Part shown: one piece after another, positions 23,450 through 34,279 of the stretch
How the letters are laid out: every line of letters starts with the position of its first letter
Position numbering within the stretch: position 1 is the first letter of the stretch
Source of the DNA: Axinella damicornis
Taxonomy: Eukaryota > Porifera > Demospongiae > Axinellida > Axinellidae
NCBI GenBank assembly: GCA_963931865.1
Contig: OZ007510.1
Coordinates: 13,912,471 to 13,976,470, forward strand
DNA length: 64,000 nucleotides
Reading direction: 5' to 3'
The notes under the pieces: generated by a model
Seen by the model: the letters and a program-made list of their open reading frames with translations, nothing else
What the model was told of the DNA's origin: nothing
The model's database searches: none
Program-made: the position numbers and the translations under genes

Positions 23450-23955
23450 TAACGGAAGTGGGATGTTCGTGGGGCGGGACTAGACTAGTGACGCACACAA
23501 CCTTGGAACTTCAATTTACTGAACCTCAAAGTCCACGAAGAATGTTTGAGAACATTGGGCATGGGCTGGAATCTTCCAGAGCAGCCGGCGGATGCAATCA
23601 GGGAGCAGCAGTCGAAGTGGACGCAATCGGTGAGCTGCAGCTGAAGCAGACACAATCGAGGAGCAGCAGTTGAAGTGGATGCAATCGGGGAGCAGCAGCT
23701 GAAGTGGATGCAATCGGGGAGCAGCAGCTGAAGTGGATGCAATCGGGGAGCAGCAGCTGAAGCGGAAGCAAGTGGCGAGCAGCAGCTGAAGTGGCGCAAT
23801 CGGGGAGCAGCAGCTGAAGCAGACGCAAGCGGGGAGCAGCAGCTCTGCACAGAGAACTATCCAGCACCAGATTACTCACGTAGGTGAGCGAGGGAGAAGT
23901 AGCTGAGCGAATGAAGCGAGGGAAGCTACTTGCTCTTCGGACAAGAAATGTTCTG
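23450..23955 (+). repeat. Element with 28-29-bp internal repeats, copy 1
   Basis: Starts ACGGAAGTGGGATGTTCGTG, contains about nine tandem GGGGAGCAGCAGCTGAAGTG-type units (23590-23850) and ends in a GAGCGAGG / GAAGCTACTTG stretch. An inverted copy is at 26355-26770. The leucine/serine-rich minus-strand ORFs are products of this repeat. Confidence 0.8.
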
Positions 23956-24319
23956 AACAGAGTGTCACTGTCTAGCTCATACGTACGTAAGTAGTGTCAA
24001 GTTTTCACAGCATGGTGTAAGTGTGCTGGAGCTTCTCTCTGGCTACCAAAGGACTACTCTCCCTGCATACATTTAGTCTTGTGCCCAGCCATCCATGCCC
24101 CCTGGCGGAGAAGTCTGGTGGTGTGAGTGAGACTTCTCATCTGGAAAGTCGGATGGCCAGTGAAGTCATAGAGCTTGCGCGTATGTCACCAAACAACCAA
24201 AGAACCAAAAAAAAATCATAACTTGTAAGGACGATTTGGTTTGTAGTTGATTCATGAACCCCCTGCACTGCTTCTAAGAACATTTCAGCCTTATCCAACT
24301 TCGAAACCAGCAATGCCAA

Positions 24320-25060
24320 AAAGTCCAACACCTTTTGTTAGCAGCCAATTCTTCGGGGGTTTGTGAACGTCGCTGACTGCTTGAACGTATGGCTACACAA
24401 CAAATAGAACAGAAAGCAGCGAGTTTCTCTGATAATTGCATACTTAGTGCAATCAACGCTTTCAATTACACCTTCGCTGGACATGCAGTCTGTGACATCC
24501 AAGAATATAATTCAAACGCCAGACGTTCTATGCCAGTCGGGTAGATGTCTGAGCACAAGACCAGCATACAGTCACTGCTGTTGATCAGCAAGGCAACTGC
24601 TATTGAAGAGAGCTTGTATTAGCTTTGTGTACGTGCAGTGTAGGTTGGACTTACTGCATTATTACTATAATTATAATATAGTATCCTTATTACTCCGTCC
24701 CTATACAGCAATTGTACCAGAAGAATAACCACATGGTGACAGATATGATTCCCGGTCATGTGATCACTGTGGTCACTGTGGTCACCACCAGAGCCAGATT
24801 CAACGCCAGGAAGTTAGTCATCACTGCAGGAGCCTGGGCCAACTTGGCATCCAGCTACCATTCAAAGTGAGTATAGTTTATTTCCTTACAGACACTGCCT
24901 TCATCTAGCTACAGACTGCCAAAATAAAATTCCAGGTCTCTGTTGCCATGACAACAACAGCCCTTGTACCCGTTGGTCACCATGCATGCAGAAAGGGCAT
25001 CCCAGATTTCAAGTCAATAGGATGTATAATGTCCAAGTTATGGCCTCCCAAAATTCAAGA
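24320..25060 (+). repeat. Second copy of the duplicated PIPOX-region block
   Basis: Matches 17825-18525: intron sequence, the PIPOX exon, then ACAGACACTGCCTTCATCTA and the left arm of the fold-back element at the same distance. Extra GTGGTCACT and missing exon bases show independent decay. Confidence 0.75.
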
Positions 25061-25759
25061 TTTCCCCAATTGACATTAATCTTTCCACTTGAGGCGCCTC
25101 CGCTAGAGATTCTGTCTCGAATTTTAGGAGCCTCAGGGTTCTGCCAACGGTGGTCGGCAATGGTTGGGCCTGACCAGTACAATTGGCACTAACTGACCGC
25201 AAATTGCATCTTCACGACTACTTCTGTAATTTTATTGTCGTGCATTATTTAGAATGATTCAGTGCAGCACGACTGTGAGAGTGAATCGTCGAGCAGGTCT
25301 CACAGAAGCGGCTCAGGTGAGCAAGGCAGGCTTGTGGCACGGATGGCTTAATTAAGGTAGGAAACACGGCATCGGCGAAATCGCGCAATTTTGCTCATGA
25401 ATAATGAGATGACATCACTCGCATACAGTTATTTAGAGTTATTGATCTGTTTATGTTTTCCCATGGCGGCAACCGGAATAAACAAGGGGGGCTTCTCTCT
25501 TTGATGCGGCTAGCGGCCCTTTCGAGTTTCAAATCGGTACTCTGATGTGGCCGTGCGGTACTTTGAAGATTTGTTTGAACACTCTTTTTTTTTATTTTTT
25601 TTTAAGTAAGAAGCTATTCTGGCTTATTGAATGTAACGATGGGCTATCTGAGGGTGAATAGCTAGGTGGAGTGAGCAGGAATGTTTGTGGGTCTGCTGAA
25701 GTGGCCGAAGAACAGCCTGGAAAGTGAACAGCCTCCGACAGCTCCCTGGCCAAGGTACT

Positions 25760-26311
25760 CTAGAGTGTTGACCTTTCGGCATTACAGGCCCCGCCCATTT
25801 TCGTGTTAGGGCGAATTTGGCTGGTTTGGTAGCTGGACTGGGCTGGTGAGAGGGAGTAGATGTGTGGCCAAAACTCAGTAACCGAGAGGTGAACGTGGAA
25901 AAGCATCCCTAGTTTTGCAGGGGGTAGGTTGACCTTTTGGAAACTGGCATTGGCTTTGGTCTGTTTTAGTTGGCGTGCGTGGAATTTTTTTTGAAAGCCT
26001 AGGGTAGCCAAACCTCTGTTTTTGAGGGTGGCAGTGAGCTTTGGGCTGTAGCCTGCAAGTGAGGAGAGCAGGTGGTAAATCCATCCGTAGTTTTTGGGCC
26101 TGTTTTGTGTGTGTATTGATGATGGGGTCAGAGTGTGGGTGGGGCCTTGGAGAGGGTCCAAATTTTCAGTTTCGTAGAGGGCCTTAAAATTGAGTTTTAG
26201 GGCATTTTCAAGCAGAGGGAGCAGTTTGATGCAAAGTATTGCTGAAACTTGTGTACGCTTTGATGCTGCCCATTTATCCATCAACTTGGTTTCGGAGATC
26301 GCGGTACCCAT
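25760..26311 (-). CDS. 183-codon ORF, unknown
   Basis: A continuous minus-strand frame opens with an ATG in good Kozak context (AACATGG, start near 26311) and runs 183 codons to a stop near 25760. It begins MGTAISETKLMDKWAASKRT, has a short leucine-rich helix-like part (residues about 22-45), and then a basic, lysine-rich middle. It has no membrane segment or motif I know. It lies between the inverted repeat copies 23450-23955 and 26355-26770, so it may be cargo or a remnant of a transposon. Chance openness is possible but the length is notable in this GC range. Confidence 0.4.
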   Translation of the reverse strand: MGTAISETKLMDKWAASKRTQVSAILCIKLLPLLENALKLNFKALYETENLDPLQGPTHTLTPSSIHTQNRPKNYGWIYHLLSSLAGYSPKLTATLKNRGLATLGFQKKFHARQLKQTKANASFQKVNLPPAKLGMLFHVHLSVTEFWPHIYSLSPAQSSYQTSQIRPNTKMGGACNAERSTL

Positions 26312-26354
26312 GTTTACTACCTTAAGGGAAGACAGTACTGGTATGATGGCAAAG

Positions 26355-26770
26355 GCATATTCTGTACAAGTAGCTTCGCTTGCTTCGCTCGCTCAGCTAC
26401 TTCCTCGCCTACGTGAGTAATCCGGCACCGAACAGCGCTCTCTGTGCAGAGCTGCTGAGATTGCGTCCGCTTCAGCTGCTGCTGCATCGATCCACTTCAA
26501 CTGCTGCTCCAATTTGCGTCCACTTCCACTGCAGCTTGCCGCTTGCGTCCGCTACAGCTGCTGCTCCCTGTTTGCGTCTGCTTCAGCTGCTGCTCCCTGA
26601 TTGCGTCCACTTCGGATTGCATCCCTGCTGTTCTGGAAGTTTCCAGCCCATGCACGGGCCCAATGTTCTCGAACATTCTTTGTGGAGTTTGAGGTTCAGT
26701 ATATTGAAGTACGAAGGTCGCGTGTCTCTAGCTATAGTCTAGTCCCGCCCCATGAACATCCCACTTCCGT
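26355..26770 (-). repeat. Element with internal repeats, copy 2 (inverted)
   Basis: Reverse complement of 23450-23955: GTAGCTTCGCTTGCTTCGCT start, CAGCTGCTGCTCC repeats, then TCCCGCCCCATGAACATCCC and CACTTCCGT. Fewer internal units than copy 1. Confidence 0.8.
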
Positions 26771-26984
26771 CACACACAGACACATGTTAAAATCTTATTG
26801 ATGTAAAGCGAAATTTGACATGTCCCTGCAGTTGTGTCAATTTAATGCACCGATTTTAGGCTTCAATGTATTGTGTACCATGAAAACAGTGCAGCTCATT
26901 ATATACGACTATGAGCAAGAGCTTGCTGCCGCAGTAACGCCCAGATCCCCCTGGACATTGTGCGATCTTGCAACTCAATTATTT

Positions 26985-27145
26985 ACCACCACTCAAAACT
27001 TTCTGGGTAGAACCCTGGAGGACATAACTCGGACAAGATACATCCGATTTACTTCCAATCAGAGATGCAGCCAGTCTGCATGGTGACCAATGAGTATAAG
27101 GTGGTGTTGTTGTCATAGCAACAGAAGCCTGGAATGGCCCACAAA
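26985..27145 (+). mobile_element. Right arm of the 18411-type fold-back element
   Basis: Contains CCGATTTACTTCCAATCAGA and TTGTTGTCATAGCAACAGAA as in 18630-18720. The matching left arm nearest to it is 24930-25060, so one element may have been split by about 1.9 kb of later insertions, including the ORF region. Confidence 0.6.
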
Positions 27146-27405
27146 AGTTCTGACTACACAGTCTGTCATACACTGACGCTTACATGCTGAAACTCACCAT
27201 GCTGGCACAGTTGTGAGTGCTGTAACAATTTCTCTTGTCTTTCTCGAAATCACATAATTCTTATTCAACCTTGAGGTTGGCTGCGAGAATTGCACGCAAT
27301 TTCCGGATTCTGAGAATGCACAACGCAGCCGCAAATTCCTTGCAACTAAAGACTGTTGTATTGTGGATGGAGAGATAATTATAGTTGGTTATTCCTGATA
27401 CCCAG

Positions 27406-27483
27406 GAAGGGGAGGAGTGGAGAGTGGATCAAGTCTCAGCTGATCTCGTTACTGGACAGACCCTTGAGGGCATTGTTGTGGAG
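27406..27483 (+). CDS. Exon-like segment, unknown protein
   Basis: Flanked by acceptor CCCAG and donor GTGAGT, exactly 26 codons reading EGEEWRVDQVSADLVTGQTL, then EGIVVE. Good coding character and intact splice sites, but I do not recognise the family. The following region (27579-28075) has a proline/aspartate-rich open frame with about three 60-bp tandem units at 27655-27785 (CACTGACCCCCCAGACATCC) that could be a repetitive exon or simply a minisatellite. Confidence 0.4.
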
Positions 27484-28382
27484 GTGAGTGTGTGTTTACA
27501 TGTGCACGTGCGTATGTGTGGTATGTGTGTGTGGAGCTGATTTCATACCGTCTTATATACTGCATGTGCACTCTGCAGCCCGGCTCCACAGGCTACCCCC
27601 CTGGTAAAGCTGACTATGAGAGGGGAGGACGTTTCTTCCCTGCTTGTAACGCCCGACAGCCCACCTGACCACCCAATGACACTGACCCCCCAGACATCCC
27701 GAGTAATGCACCTGGCCACCCCAATGACACTGACCCCCCAGACATCCCGAGTGATGCACCTGGCCACACCAATGGCACTGACCCCTTAGAGCTCACGCGG
27801 TTGGGCGGCAATGGTTGTGACAGCAGTGTGGTGGACAGACCCGGGAACCCACGAGACCTGAACAGCGATATCCTCACCCTGGGGGTCCCCAGTCGTGATC
27901 AAGCACTGCCAGCACCAGGGGGGTCAGGTGACGCCAGTGAGAATGTGACTGCAGCCAGCAGCACACCTGATCTCCACAGCGATGTCCTCACTCCAGAAGC
28001 AGTGACAAAACTTTGCCAGCACCAGGGGAGTCAAGTGACACCAGTGATGATGTCACTGCTCACAGCAACACACTAGACTTCCACACCACAGATCTCCCCA
28101 GCGGTGACAAAACTTTGCCAGCACCAGGTGATAAGGACACCCAATTTTATTGTACTCCCCTCCAGTTATATCAAATCTCATTTATATCGTGTGGGGTCAT
28201 GATTCTGATTGAGTTGTCCTTATTTTGAAGCACACCACCACTATATTATATCCATCTCGTGTCTCCTTAATTATTATTAATGATGTCTCTTGTCCCATTA
28301 TTGATTATAATTATATCTCCAATCTCACGATTAATGTTTCCTGTACCATTGTACTGTGTACCACACACTATTTGTTTCATTC

Positions 28383-28408
28383 GGGGGGGGGGGGGGGGGG
28401 GGGGGGGT
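28383..28408 (+). repeat. Poly(G) run
   Basis: About 25 uninterrupted G. 28120-28930 otherwise contains no gene I recognise. Confidence 0.9.
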
Positions 28409-28929
28409 CAGCTGCAGTGCATGCCCTCCTCCCAGTACTTGAGGGTCTCTCAGTGGTGCACGCTCTCAGCCAATACCTCTCTTTGAGAGTCCTTCTGAAG
28501 CCATTTGCTTTTGGCACTTGCGTCTTCCAGCTCCAGGGCTTTCTTGCACCTGGCTGCTGTCAGTCAATCTACACCCTCTCCAGTGATGTCCTCCCCTTCA
28601 GGCAGTTCCCCTCCTGGGCAAATTTGGTTGCTGCACTGCATGGTCTCCAGCCAAATGAACTAATTCCATGCACAGTTCAGTCAGGGTCTGGGAACCAAAC
28701 TAATCCAGTATGTTGACCAGATATTTGCAGATAATAGCCAATGCCCAATAATATTGAGTCAGTCTCTGCATTTTATCATGATAATAGTGATCAAGAGTGC
28801 ATATCAATCATCACAGGGATAATTATACTGTACACTTGAGATGAATTAAAAAGAGCACTGTACACCAATAATTAGGTGGGGAAGTGTCAAGGATGCTGGC
28901 CAGAGGTAGCTACCGCACCAGCTATATAG

Positions 28930-29091
28930 TGTCTCCATGTGTGACCCGTCAGCCTCCATGTGGGCTGTGATTGGTCGCTCTTCCAGAGGTATACACCTCC
29001 CTCCCTGGACTTGCGGTAGACAGCAGAGAACCCCTGGTGCCTTCCATCACGATCGGATTGAACCAGGACGAACAGGTCTTGCCACTCAGGG

Positions 29092-29157
<66 letters not shown>

Positions 29158-32100
29158 CGTCCTCCAATTGTCACAGGGTGAAGTCACAGTGGTGCTTACA
29201 GCAAACTTGTGGCTTTCACCCTCGCTGCTGTAGAATCTGATGGTGTCGGTGAACTTGACTGCCAGAGGGCTGAAGGAGCAAAGAAGAACGGACTGAATTC
29301 ATACACCACTCCAGAGGTGATGCACATGTATGGCTTGACTTGCATAACTTGCTGAGCAGTCTCACTCCCAGGCTAGCATGTGCACGTGGAGCAGAGCCTG
29401 GGAAATGAGGCTACTCAAACTATGTCGGTCAACAAATTCATGATGCAAACAGGTTGGAAGCGAGGCCCTGGCTTCAAACTGAGTTCCATTCACTGATTTG
29501 ACCTGAGATCAACTTACACCACGAGTTTGCGGTACCACTTCTTGGTCTGTTTGCGAGGGGGGAGAGACGTGCGTCCAGGGAGTCTAAGTGGCACACTGTC
29601 ACCAGACGCAGAAGCTCCTGAACCTCAGTGCAGCTCAGGGGCACGAAGTGAACCTGGAGGGCAGTCAATATCTTATCAGCTCAGGGGCACGAAGTGAACC
29701 TGGAGGGCAGTCAATATCTTATCAGCTCAGGGGCACGAAGTGAACCTGCAACAGTCAATATGTTATTAGTCAGGCACTGTAGGTTTCAGGGTCAAATGGC
29801 ACTGGAAGTCACATCAATACCTTTAGGGACCAGGGCAGGTGCTAATTATTTCCAGTGCGGTATATTCAAACTGAGTGCAGCCTACATGTATCTGCACAAA
29901 GTACAGATAGAGGCAGCATGAAACACAAGTTCATGCAGTCAAAGATCACTGGTGTGTAGGAATTCACGCACTGAGGATGGCTTTGTGTCTGTCCTCTGTT
30001 TGCCGTACAGCATTCTCTTCCAGAGCTCATCACGACACATGTTGCAATGTGCACTCTTGATCACGTCCTGGAGGTGCTCTCGCAACTCCCGTAGTTGCTC
30101 CTCCATCACAGCCACATCCAGCACCATCTGTTGCCGAGGGAGAGAGAGAGACTTGCTGTCAGTCTTGCCTACCCATTCAGCTTCATTGATGTTCGTTCCC
30201 AGGCCCATTTACCAAATACTGGCATGGCCTGGGAATGAGGCAGTTAGCAGGTGCTGGTCATATGCACACTGATGTCTGCAATGTTTGTCTGACAGCACAA
30301 CAGTAAAGTTGCATCAGCCAACCTGGGACGGTCCAGACGAAGAATTGAGTGGCCAAACCCCAACTTCCTCGATGTTTCTGGACATTAAAGTTGAGTTCGC
30401 TCTCATCTCTCTTCTGCTCCAGGGGCCCCAGGGTGGGGGTGGGAGTGAGGGTGTGGTGGGTGGCACTCAGGTGAGGGGAGTCACACGTGAGACGAGGGAA
30501 GAAGTCAAACTTGTTCACAAGAAGAAGGACAGCTTGAGGTGGCGAGGACGGTCCTCCACTGGTTGCTGCTTGTACACTGTGATGATCCTGAGTGGCCAAT
30601 CAGATTACTAGGATTCAATCATAATATTATTGAGACAAATTGACCAGGAATGTAATCATGACTGCAGATTTTCACAAATGACATCAACACTTCAAAATAC
30701 TTTGACAGTTAGTGTGCTCATAGCCTTGTTAATTTCCAGGCACTCGGTAAGGTTAGGTAGGGTTAGCGCCTGGGAATGAGGCTAGTGTGCTCACTGGTTA
30801 CTAAGCGTTACAACGAGTGGTACTGTTTTGCAAACACACAACAGCTTGTCAAACTGGTGCAGTTTAGGAGGGAGAAAAGAGAGGGCTTGCCTGATGGAGT
30901 AGCTGTCCTGAAAGTTGAGCAGCTGGGACAGCTGGGGGGTGGCGGTCGGGCCGAGGGAACAGTCAATGAGGAGGCAGATGTCCTCATGGGAGTGGGAGGC
31001 ACCTGGACACATCTCAAATGTTTCCATGCCAAATACTCCACAATGTAACGGTAGAGCTCAGACGGGTCCACAGCGACAGGCACACACACACACTATCTGC
31101 ATGAGGGGGAGAGATGCTAGCACGTGACCATGCAAAGTCTGCTGCAATCCATGGCAGCAACACCATCAAGACACAGGTGCCATTCCTTGTCACTGGCAGC
31201 TGTTCACCTTAATTTGCAGAGACAGATCCGGATGAAGTTTGGCGGCACCTTGTTGTGGTGTCGGAACAGCTGCAGCAGTTTGCGGATGTCAAAGTTCTCA
31301 GGAGGCTGCTGATTCCCGCTCAGGAGCGAGAGGAGGAAGCGCAGATGGAAGTGGTACATGAAAGAGTGTACACGGATGAAGTCCTTGTAGCAGGCACACT
31401 CCATCCAGAAGAGGCTGTGCACCTGCAAGTGAAATATATATTACAGTATACTACAGGATATCACAGTACACTACAGGAGAAATTTCACAGGAAATAGCTG
31501 CTACCTCTGGGCTGAGTGTAGTCTGGTTAATGAGGTGGGAGCTCTCTAAAGTGTAAAGCTTCACATGGAACTTGTCTCCCCGGAACAGCAGTTCAGTTAA
31601 GATGATGCCTCTGGGCCATGACCACTGTACTGGAGATACCCTCGTACCCAGGAAGGAGCTACCTAGAGTGAGAGAGTGCATGAGAGGGAGGGAGGAATCA
31701 TGTTGAAAATGTACAGATTACATCACAACTGATCACCTTCCATATGGTTGCTATGGCAATGCAGTAGCCGACCTGTCAGTGGGTGTGGCTCTGAGAGGTC
31801 CTGGATCTCACTCTGCATGGCTTCCTCCTCAATAGCTTCCTCACGCTGGACTCACCATGCCAGGCTGGGGGCCATTGTACGGCCACGTGGATTCACCAGA
31901 CTGGCACAGATCACTGCTATCCCTTTGTGAGTGTGTGATGAGTGGGTGTGTGATGAGTGTGTGTGATGAGTGTGTGTGATGAGTGGGTATGTGATGAGTG
32001 GGTGTGTGATGAGTGTGTGTGTGTGATGAATGGGTGTGTGTGTGATGAGTGGGTGTGTATGTGATGAGTGTGTGTGTGATGTGGATTCACCAGACTGGCA

Positions 32101-33480
32101 CAGATTACTGCCATCCCTTTGTGAGTGTGTGTGATGAGTGAGTGTGTGATGAGTGGGTGTGTGATGAGTGATGACAAGGGCGTATCGAGCCACCGAAGGT
32201 GGCGAGAGGGCATGTAACTAGTGTAAACGGCAAAATTCAAAGTAGCGTTATTTATAGAACGTCGCTACTATTATTAGCAACACCGGATGTTCGCGAGATA
32301 CGCGGCGCTACTACCAGTGTGGACAACTCAGTCTTCCACTGTCGTCTTCTAGCCTTCCAAGTTTCGCCAGTAAACTCTGACGAACCGCATCATTCAGTGG
32401 TGACGATCGTGTGTGAAGCCTACGGTACCTGCGAGCTATACCCGCGGCTCGCAAGACAGATGGCGACGTCGCTACCAGCCGAGGACCCTTGGATGGCGTA
32501 TTATACTCACTCAGTGACGGTCCTTTGCGCTTCCTCTCATGTTTCTCCCGAGTCTCCATCGATCTATATAGCTAGCTAGCTGGCCGGCTTTAGACAATAA
32601 TTTCGAAAAATTCGCATAATTGCATCCTTTTTCAGTATACGGTTGTACTAACAATAGTAGCGTCGATCTAATAATAGTATATCCGGTCTGCGGTTTTGAA
32701 TTTTGCCGTTTACATTGCGAGTACGAGAGTTACATGCCCTCTTCCCTTTAGGGTTTATGCGCCCTTGGTGATGAGTGTGTGTGATGAGTGGGTGTGCGAT
32801 GAGTGGGTGTGTGATGAATGGGTGTGTGATGAGTGGGTGTGTGATGAGTAGGTGTGTGATGTGTGTGTGTGATGAGTGGGTGTGTGATGAGTGTGTGTGT
32901 GTGATGAGTGGGTGTGTGATGAGTGTGTGTGTGTGATGAGTGTGCAGTGGCTATGCCTCCTCACCTCTGCCTTGTGTGTGTGGTCGGATATAGGGGAAGA
33001 GATGGTCCTGGTGCAGCACTTAAGGGAGCCCTGTGTCACTTGAGGCGTACTTTGGTCGTAGAGCCATGGCCTGGAGGAAGTAGAGAGTAAAGGCCTCCAC
33101 TTCTGGGGCTCTGATCCAGGAGGGAATTGGAAGGCTCAGGATGTGTCATCATCTCCAGGGTAGGATCATCCAGTTTCACAGAGATGATGAAGGAGAGCCG
33201 CTAGATGAGAGAGGGGGGGGGGGGGGGGGGGGGCTTTGCGATGCCGTACAATTGCAATACAAGGCTTTCTTGAGGCCGGCCGGGCGGGAGGGAGGGAGGG
33301 AGGGAGGGAGGGAGGGAGGGAGGGAGGGAGACAGTCAATATTATTTGTTGAAGTTGTTTCATGAGTGGATGTGGCACTTCTTACTTGCGGTAGAAGATTG
33401 TATCCTCCCCGGTCACCTTCCCAGGTACCACTGGTTGGTCTTGTGGCACGTTTGACAAATCTCCCTGACAACATGGTTGC
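28930..33480 (-). CDS. SZT2: SZT2, C-terminal exons
   Basis: SZT2 (about 3,400 residues in vertebrates) is the large subunit of KICSTOR, which holds GATOR1 on lysosomes and so represses mTORC1 when nutrients are low. Reading down the minus strand: about 33390-33475 (VVREICQTCHKTNQWYLG), 32990-33120 (SWIRAPEVEAFTLYFLQAMA-like), 31755-31885 (EAMQSEIQDLSEPHP), 31505-31660 (PRGIILTELLFRGDKFHVKL), 31205-31420 (FIRVHSFMYHFHLRFL), 30940-31090 (DPSELYRYIVEYLAWKHLRC), 30330-30600 (LLVNKFDFFPRL), 29945-30160 (CRDELWKRMLYGKQ), 29500-29665 (CTEVQELLRLVTV), 28970-29085 (NPEWQDLFVLVQSD). These follow the order of the SZT2 C-terminal region, including the HSFxYxFHLR and RDxLWKR motifs. Exon edges are approximate. 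A second inverted copy lies at 37440-40440. Frame changes near 30990 need checking. Confidence 0.8.
29092..29154 (+). repeat. (GT)n microsatellite in an SZT2 intron
   Basis: About 31 GT units directly next to the exon at 28970-29085. On the gene's strand this is (CA)n just upstream of the exon, like the (CA)n acceptor in the CUL1-like fragment. Confidence 0.9.
29635..29765 (+). repeat. 46-bp tandem repeat, about 3 copies
   Basis: Units containing CAGCTCAGGGGCACGAAGTG and AACCTGGAGGGCAGTCAATA. The first unit overlaps the edge of an SZT2 exon, so the repeat seems to have grown out of exon/intron-border sequence. Confidence 0.85.
30721..30784. mobile_element. 64-bp TAGYCT-ended element with perfect 9-bp TSD
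   Basis: TAGCCTTGTTAATTTCCAGG ... CGCCTGGGAATGAGGCTA, flanked by GTGTGCTCA at 30712-30720 and 30785-30793. It sits in SZT2 intron sequence. A similar but less intact hairpin lies at about 30190-30240. Confidence 0.9.
31925..32174 (+). repeat. GTGATGAGT minisatellite in an SZT2 intron
   Basis: Tandem 12-16-bp units of GTGATGAGTGTGTGT, continuing at 32768-32945 on the other side of an inserted element. The counterpart in the inverted SZT2 copy is at 38180-38470. Confidence 0.9.
32175..32767. mobile_element. 593-bp inverted-repeat transposon in the minisatellite
   Basis: Starts CAAGGGCGTATCGAGCC and ends ATGCGCCCTTG. Subterminal blocks GGGCATGTAACT and TAAACGGCAAAATTCAAA recur inverted near the right end (TTGAATTTTGCCGTTTAC, AGTTACATGCCCTC). 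Both flanks carry GTGATGA, a possible 7-bp duplication, but the host minisatellite makes this uncertain. It contains an 82-codon minus-strand ORF (32311-32559, starts METREKHERKRKGPSL) of unknown nature. The inverted copy of this locus lacks the element. Confidence 0.8.
33209..33331 (+). repeat. Poly(G) and (GGGA)n tracts
   Basis: A run of about 23 G (33211-33234) and a GGGAGGGA tract (33283-33331) inside the SZT2 region. The inverted copy has poly(C) at 37780-37794 and a (CCCT)n tract at 37395-37440 in the same relative places. Confidence 0.85.
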
Positions 33481-33789
33481 ACAGTGGGCGAAACTGTTTC
33501 ACTTGTGACCCCACTTCTTGATGGGAACTCCTGAGGGTATGTGTATTCATACTGTCACACTCATCACCATAACATAGTATATCTCTCAGTTTAGCACTTT
33601 CAGCTCTCCCTCAGTGCCACCGTCCATTGTGCAGCCATCATTTCTTCTCACTATGTAAGATTCTCACACAGTCACTAGCAATATAAAATTACTCATCATG
33701 GCCGTGCCCCTCAAGGGTCCAGCTGACTGTCGCATTGTCCCCAGACCCCTTTTTCGTGTGTGCGCATTCGGGGTCTGGGAACGAGACTA

Positions 33790-34007
33790 AGGTAACAGAG
33801 GGGGTTTCCGGACAGTCTTTTAATTCCGGACATGGCATTCATGCCCCTCGCAATCCCTCCGTTAGCAATTCTTCCAAATTATGGTAAGTGCGCATACATA
33901 CCCTACCTTCGAACTTTCCAACGCTGTGCAGTTGTTAGCAAAAACTGCTCCCAGAGAGCGAACCGTGTCCGGAAATCCCCTGCTGTCCGAAACCCCCTCC
34001 GTTACCT
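33790..34007. mobile_element. 218-bp miniature element with TA duplication
   Basis: Terminal inverted repeats AGGTAACAGAGGGGGTTTCC and GAAACCCCCTCCGTTACCT, flanked by TA on both sides (33788-33789, 34008-34009). The TA footprint points to the Tc1/mariner/pogo group. Ends 10 bp before the LTR element's target site. A TCTGGGAACGAGACTA end just upstream (33773-33789) belongs to the TAGYCT family. Confidence 0.8.
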
Positions 34008-34022
34008 TACTCTTTCACCCCC

Positions 34023-34215
34023 TGTGGCATGACGCCTTTAGCACTCTTAGTGATAACTATCATTACTTCCTATACTTATTACCACCTACGTTACTCTATT
34101 TTTAGTTACTCGTGTCGTTCTGTATAAATACTGTGTAGCACATTCAATGATCACTCTTTACAGCACGACCAAATGCTAACGCTACATGGTGGCAGCGGTA
34201 GTAGCTAACGCTACA
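34023..34215 (+). repeat. 5' LTR
   Basis: 193 bp. Contains a TATA-like TATAAATA at 34123-34130, the likely promoter of the element. Confidence 0.95.
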
Positions 34216-34227
34216 TGGTGGCAGCGG
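34216..34227 (+). promoter_or_regulatory. Putative primer-binding site
   Basis: TGGTGGCAGCGG starts right after the LTR's terminal CA, the usual place for tRNA priming of minus-strand DNA. The tRNA cannot be named from sequence alone. A copy of the same 12-mer also occurs within the LTR. Confidence 0.6.
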
Positions 34228-34279
34228 TAGTAGCAAACGCTACATGGCGAACAACTGAGAGCCGAGAGTCTATCAAAGG

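Larger units (their letters stand above)
20408..24866 (+). pseudogene. PIPOX: PIPOX-like copy B, N-terminal and middle exons
   Basis: Exon 1 starts at ATG 20408 (MDVLFDVVV), then continues one base out of frame with GAGVEGAYHLARRG, the FAD-binding GxGxxG motif with a few residues deleted. Exon 2 (20670-20818, acceptor TTTCAG, donor GTAAGC) reads HTRGSSHGCSRITRRAYAEP, a hallmark PIPOX segment. Exon 3 (22975-23182) reads GILMFSPESSRELDSIATGL, then after a frameshift near 23062 YPQQLNLSQDYKCVFEGDGG. Exon 4 (24709-24866) parallels copy A's exon but lacks about 22 bp and loses the NLGIQLP end. The exons are in the right order on the plus strand. At least three frame defects suggest a pseudogene. 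An hAT-like element and minisatellites fill its introns. Confidence 0.8.

Noticed and set aside
31925..32945. CRISPR-like regular repeats
   Set aside because: Units are directly adjacent with no unique spacers, and the context is an animal intron.
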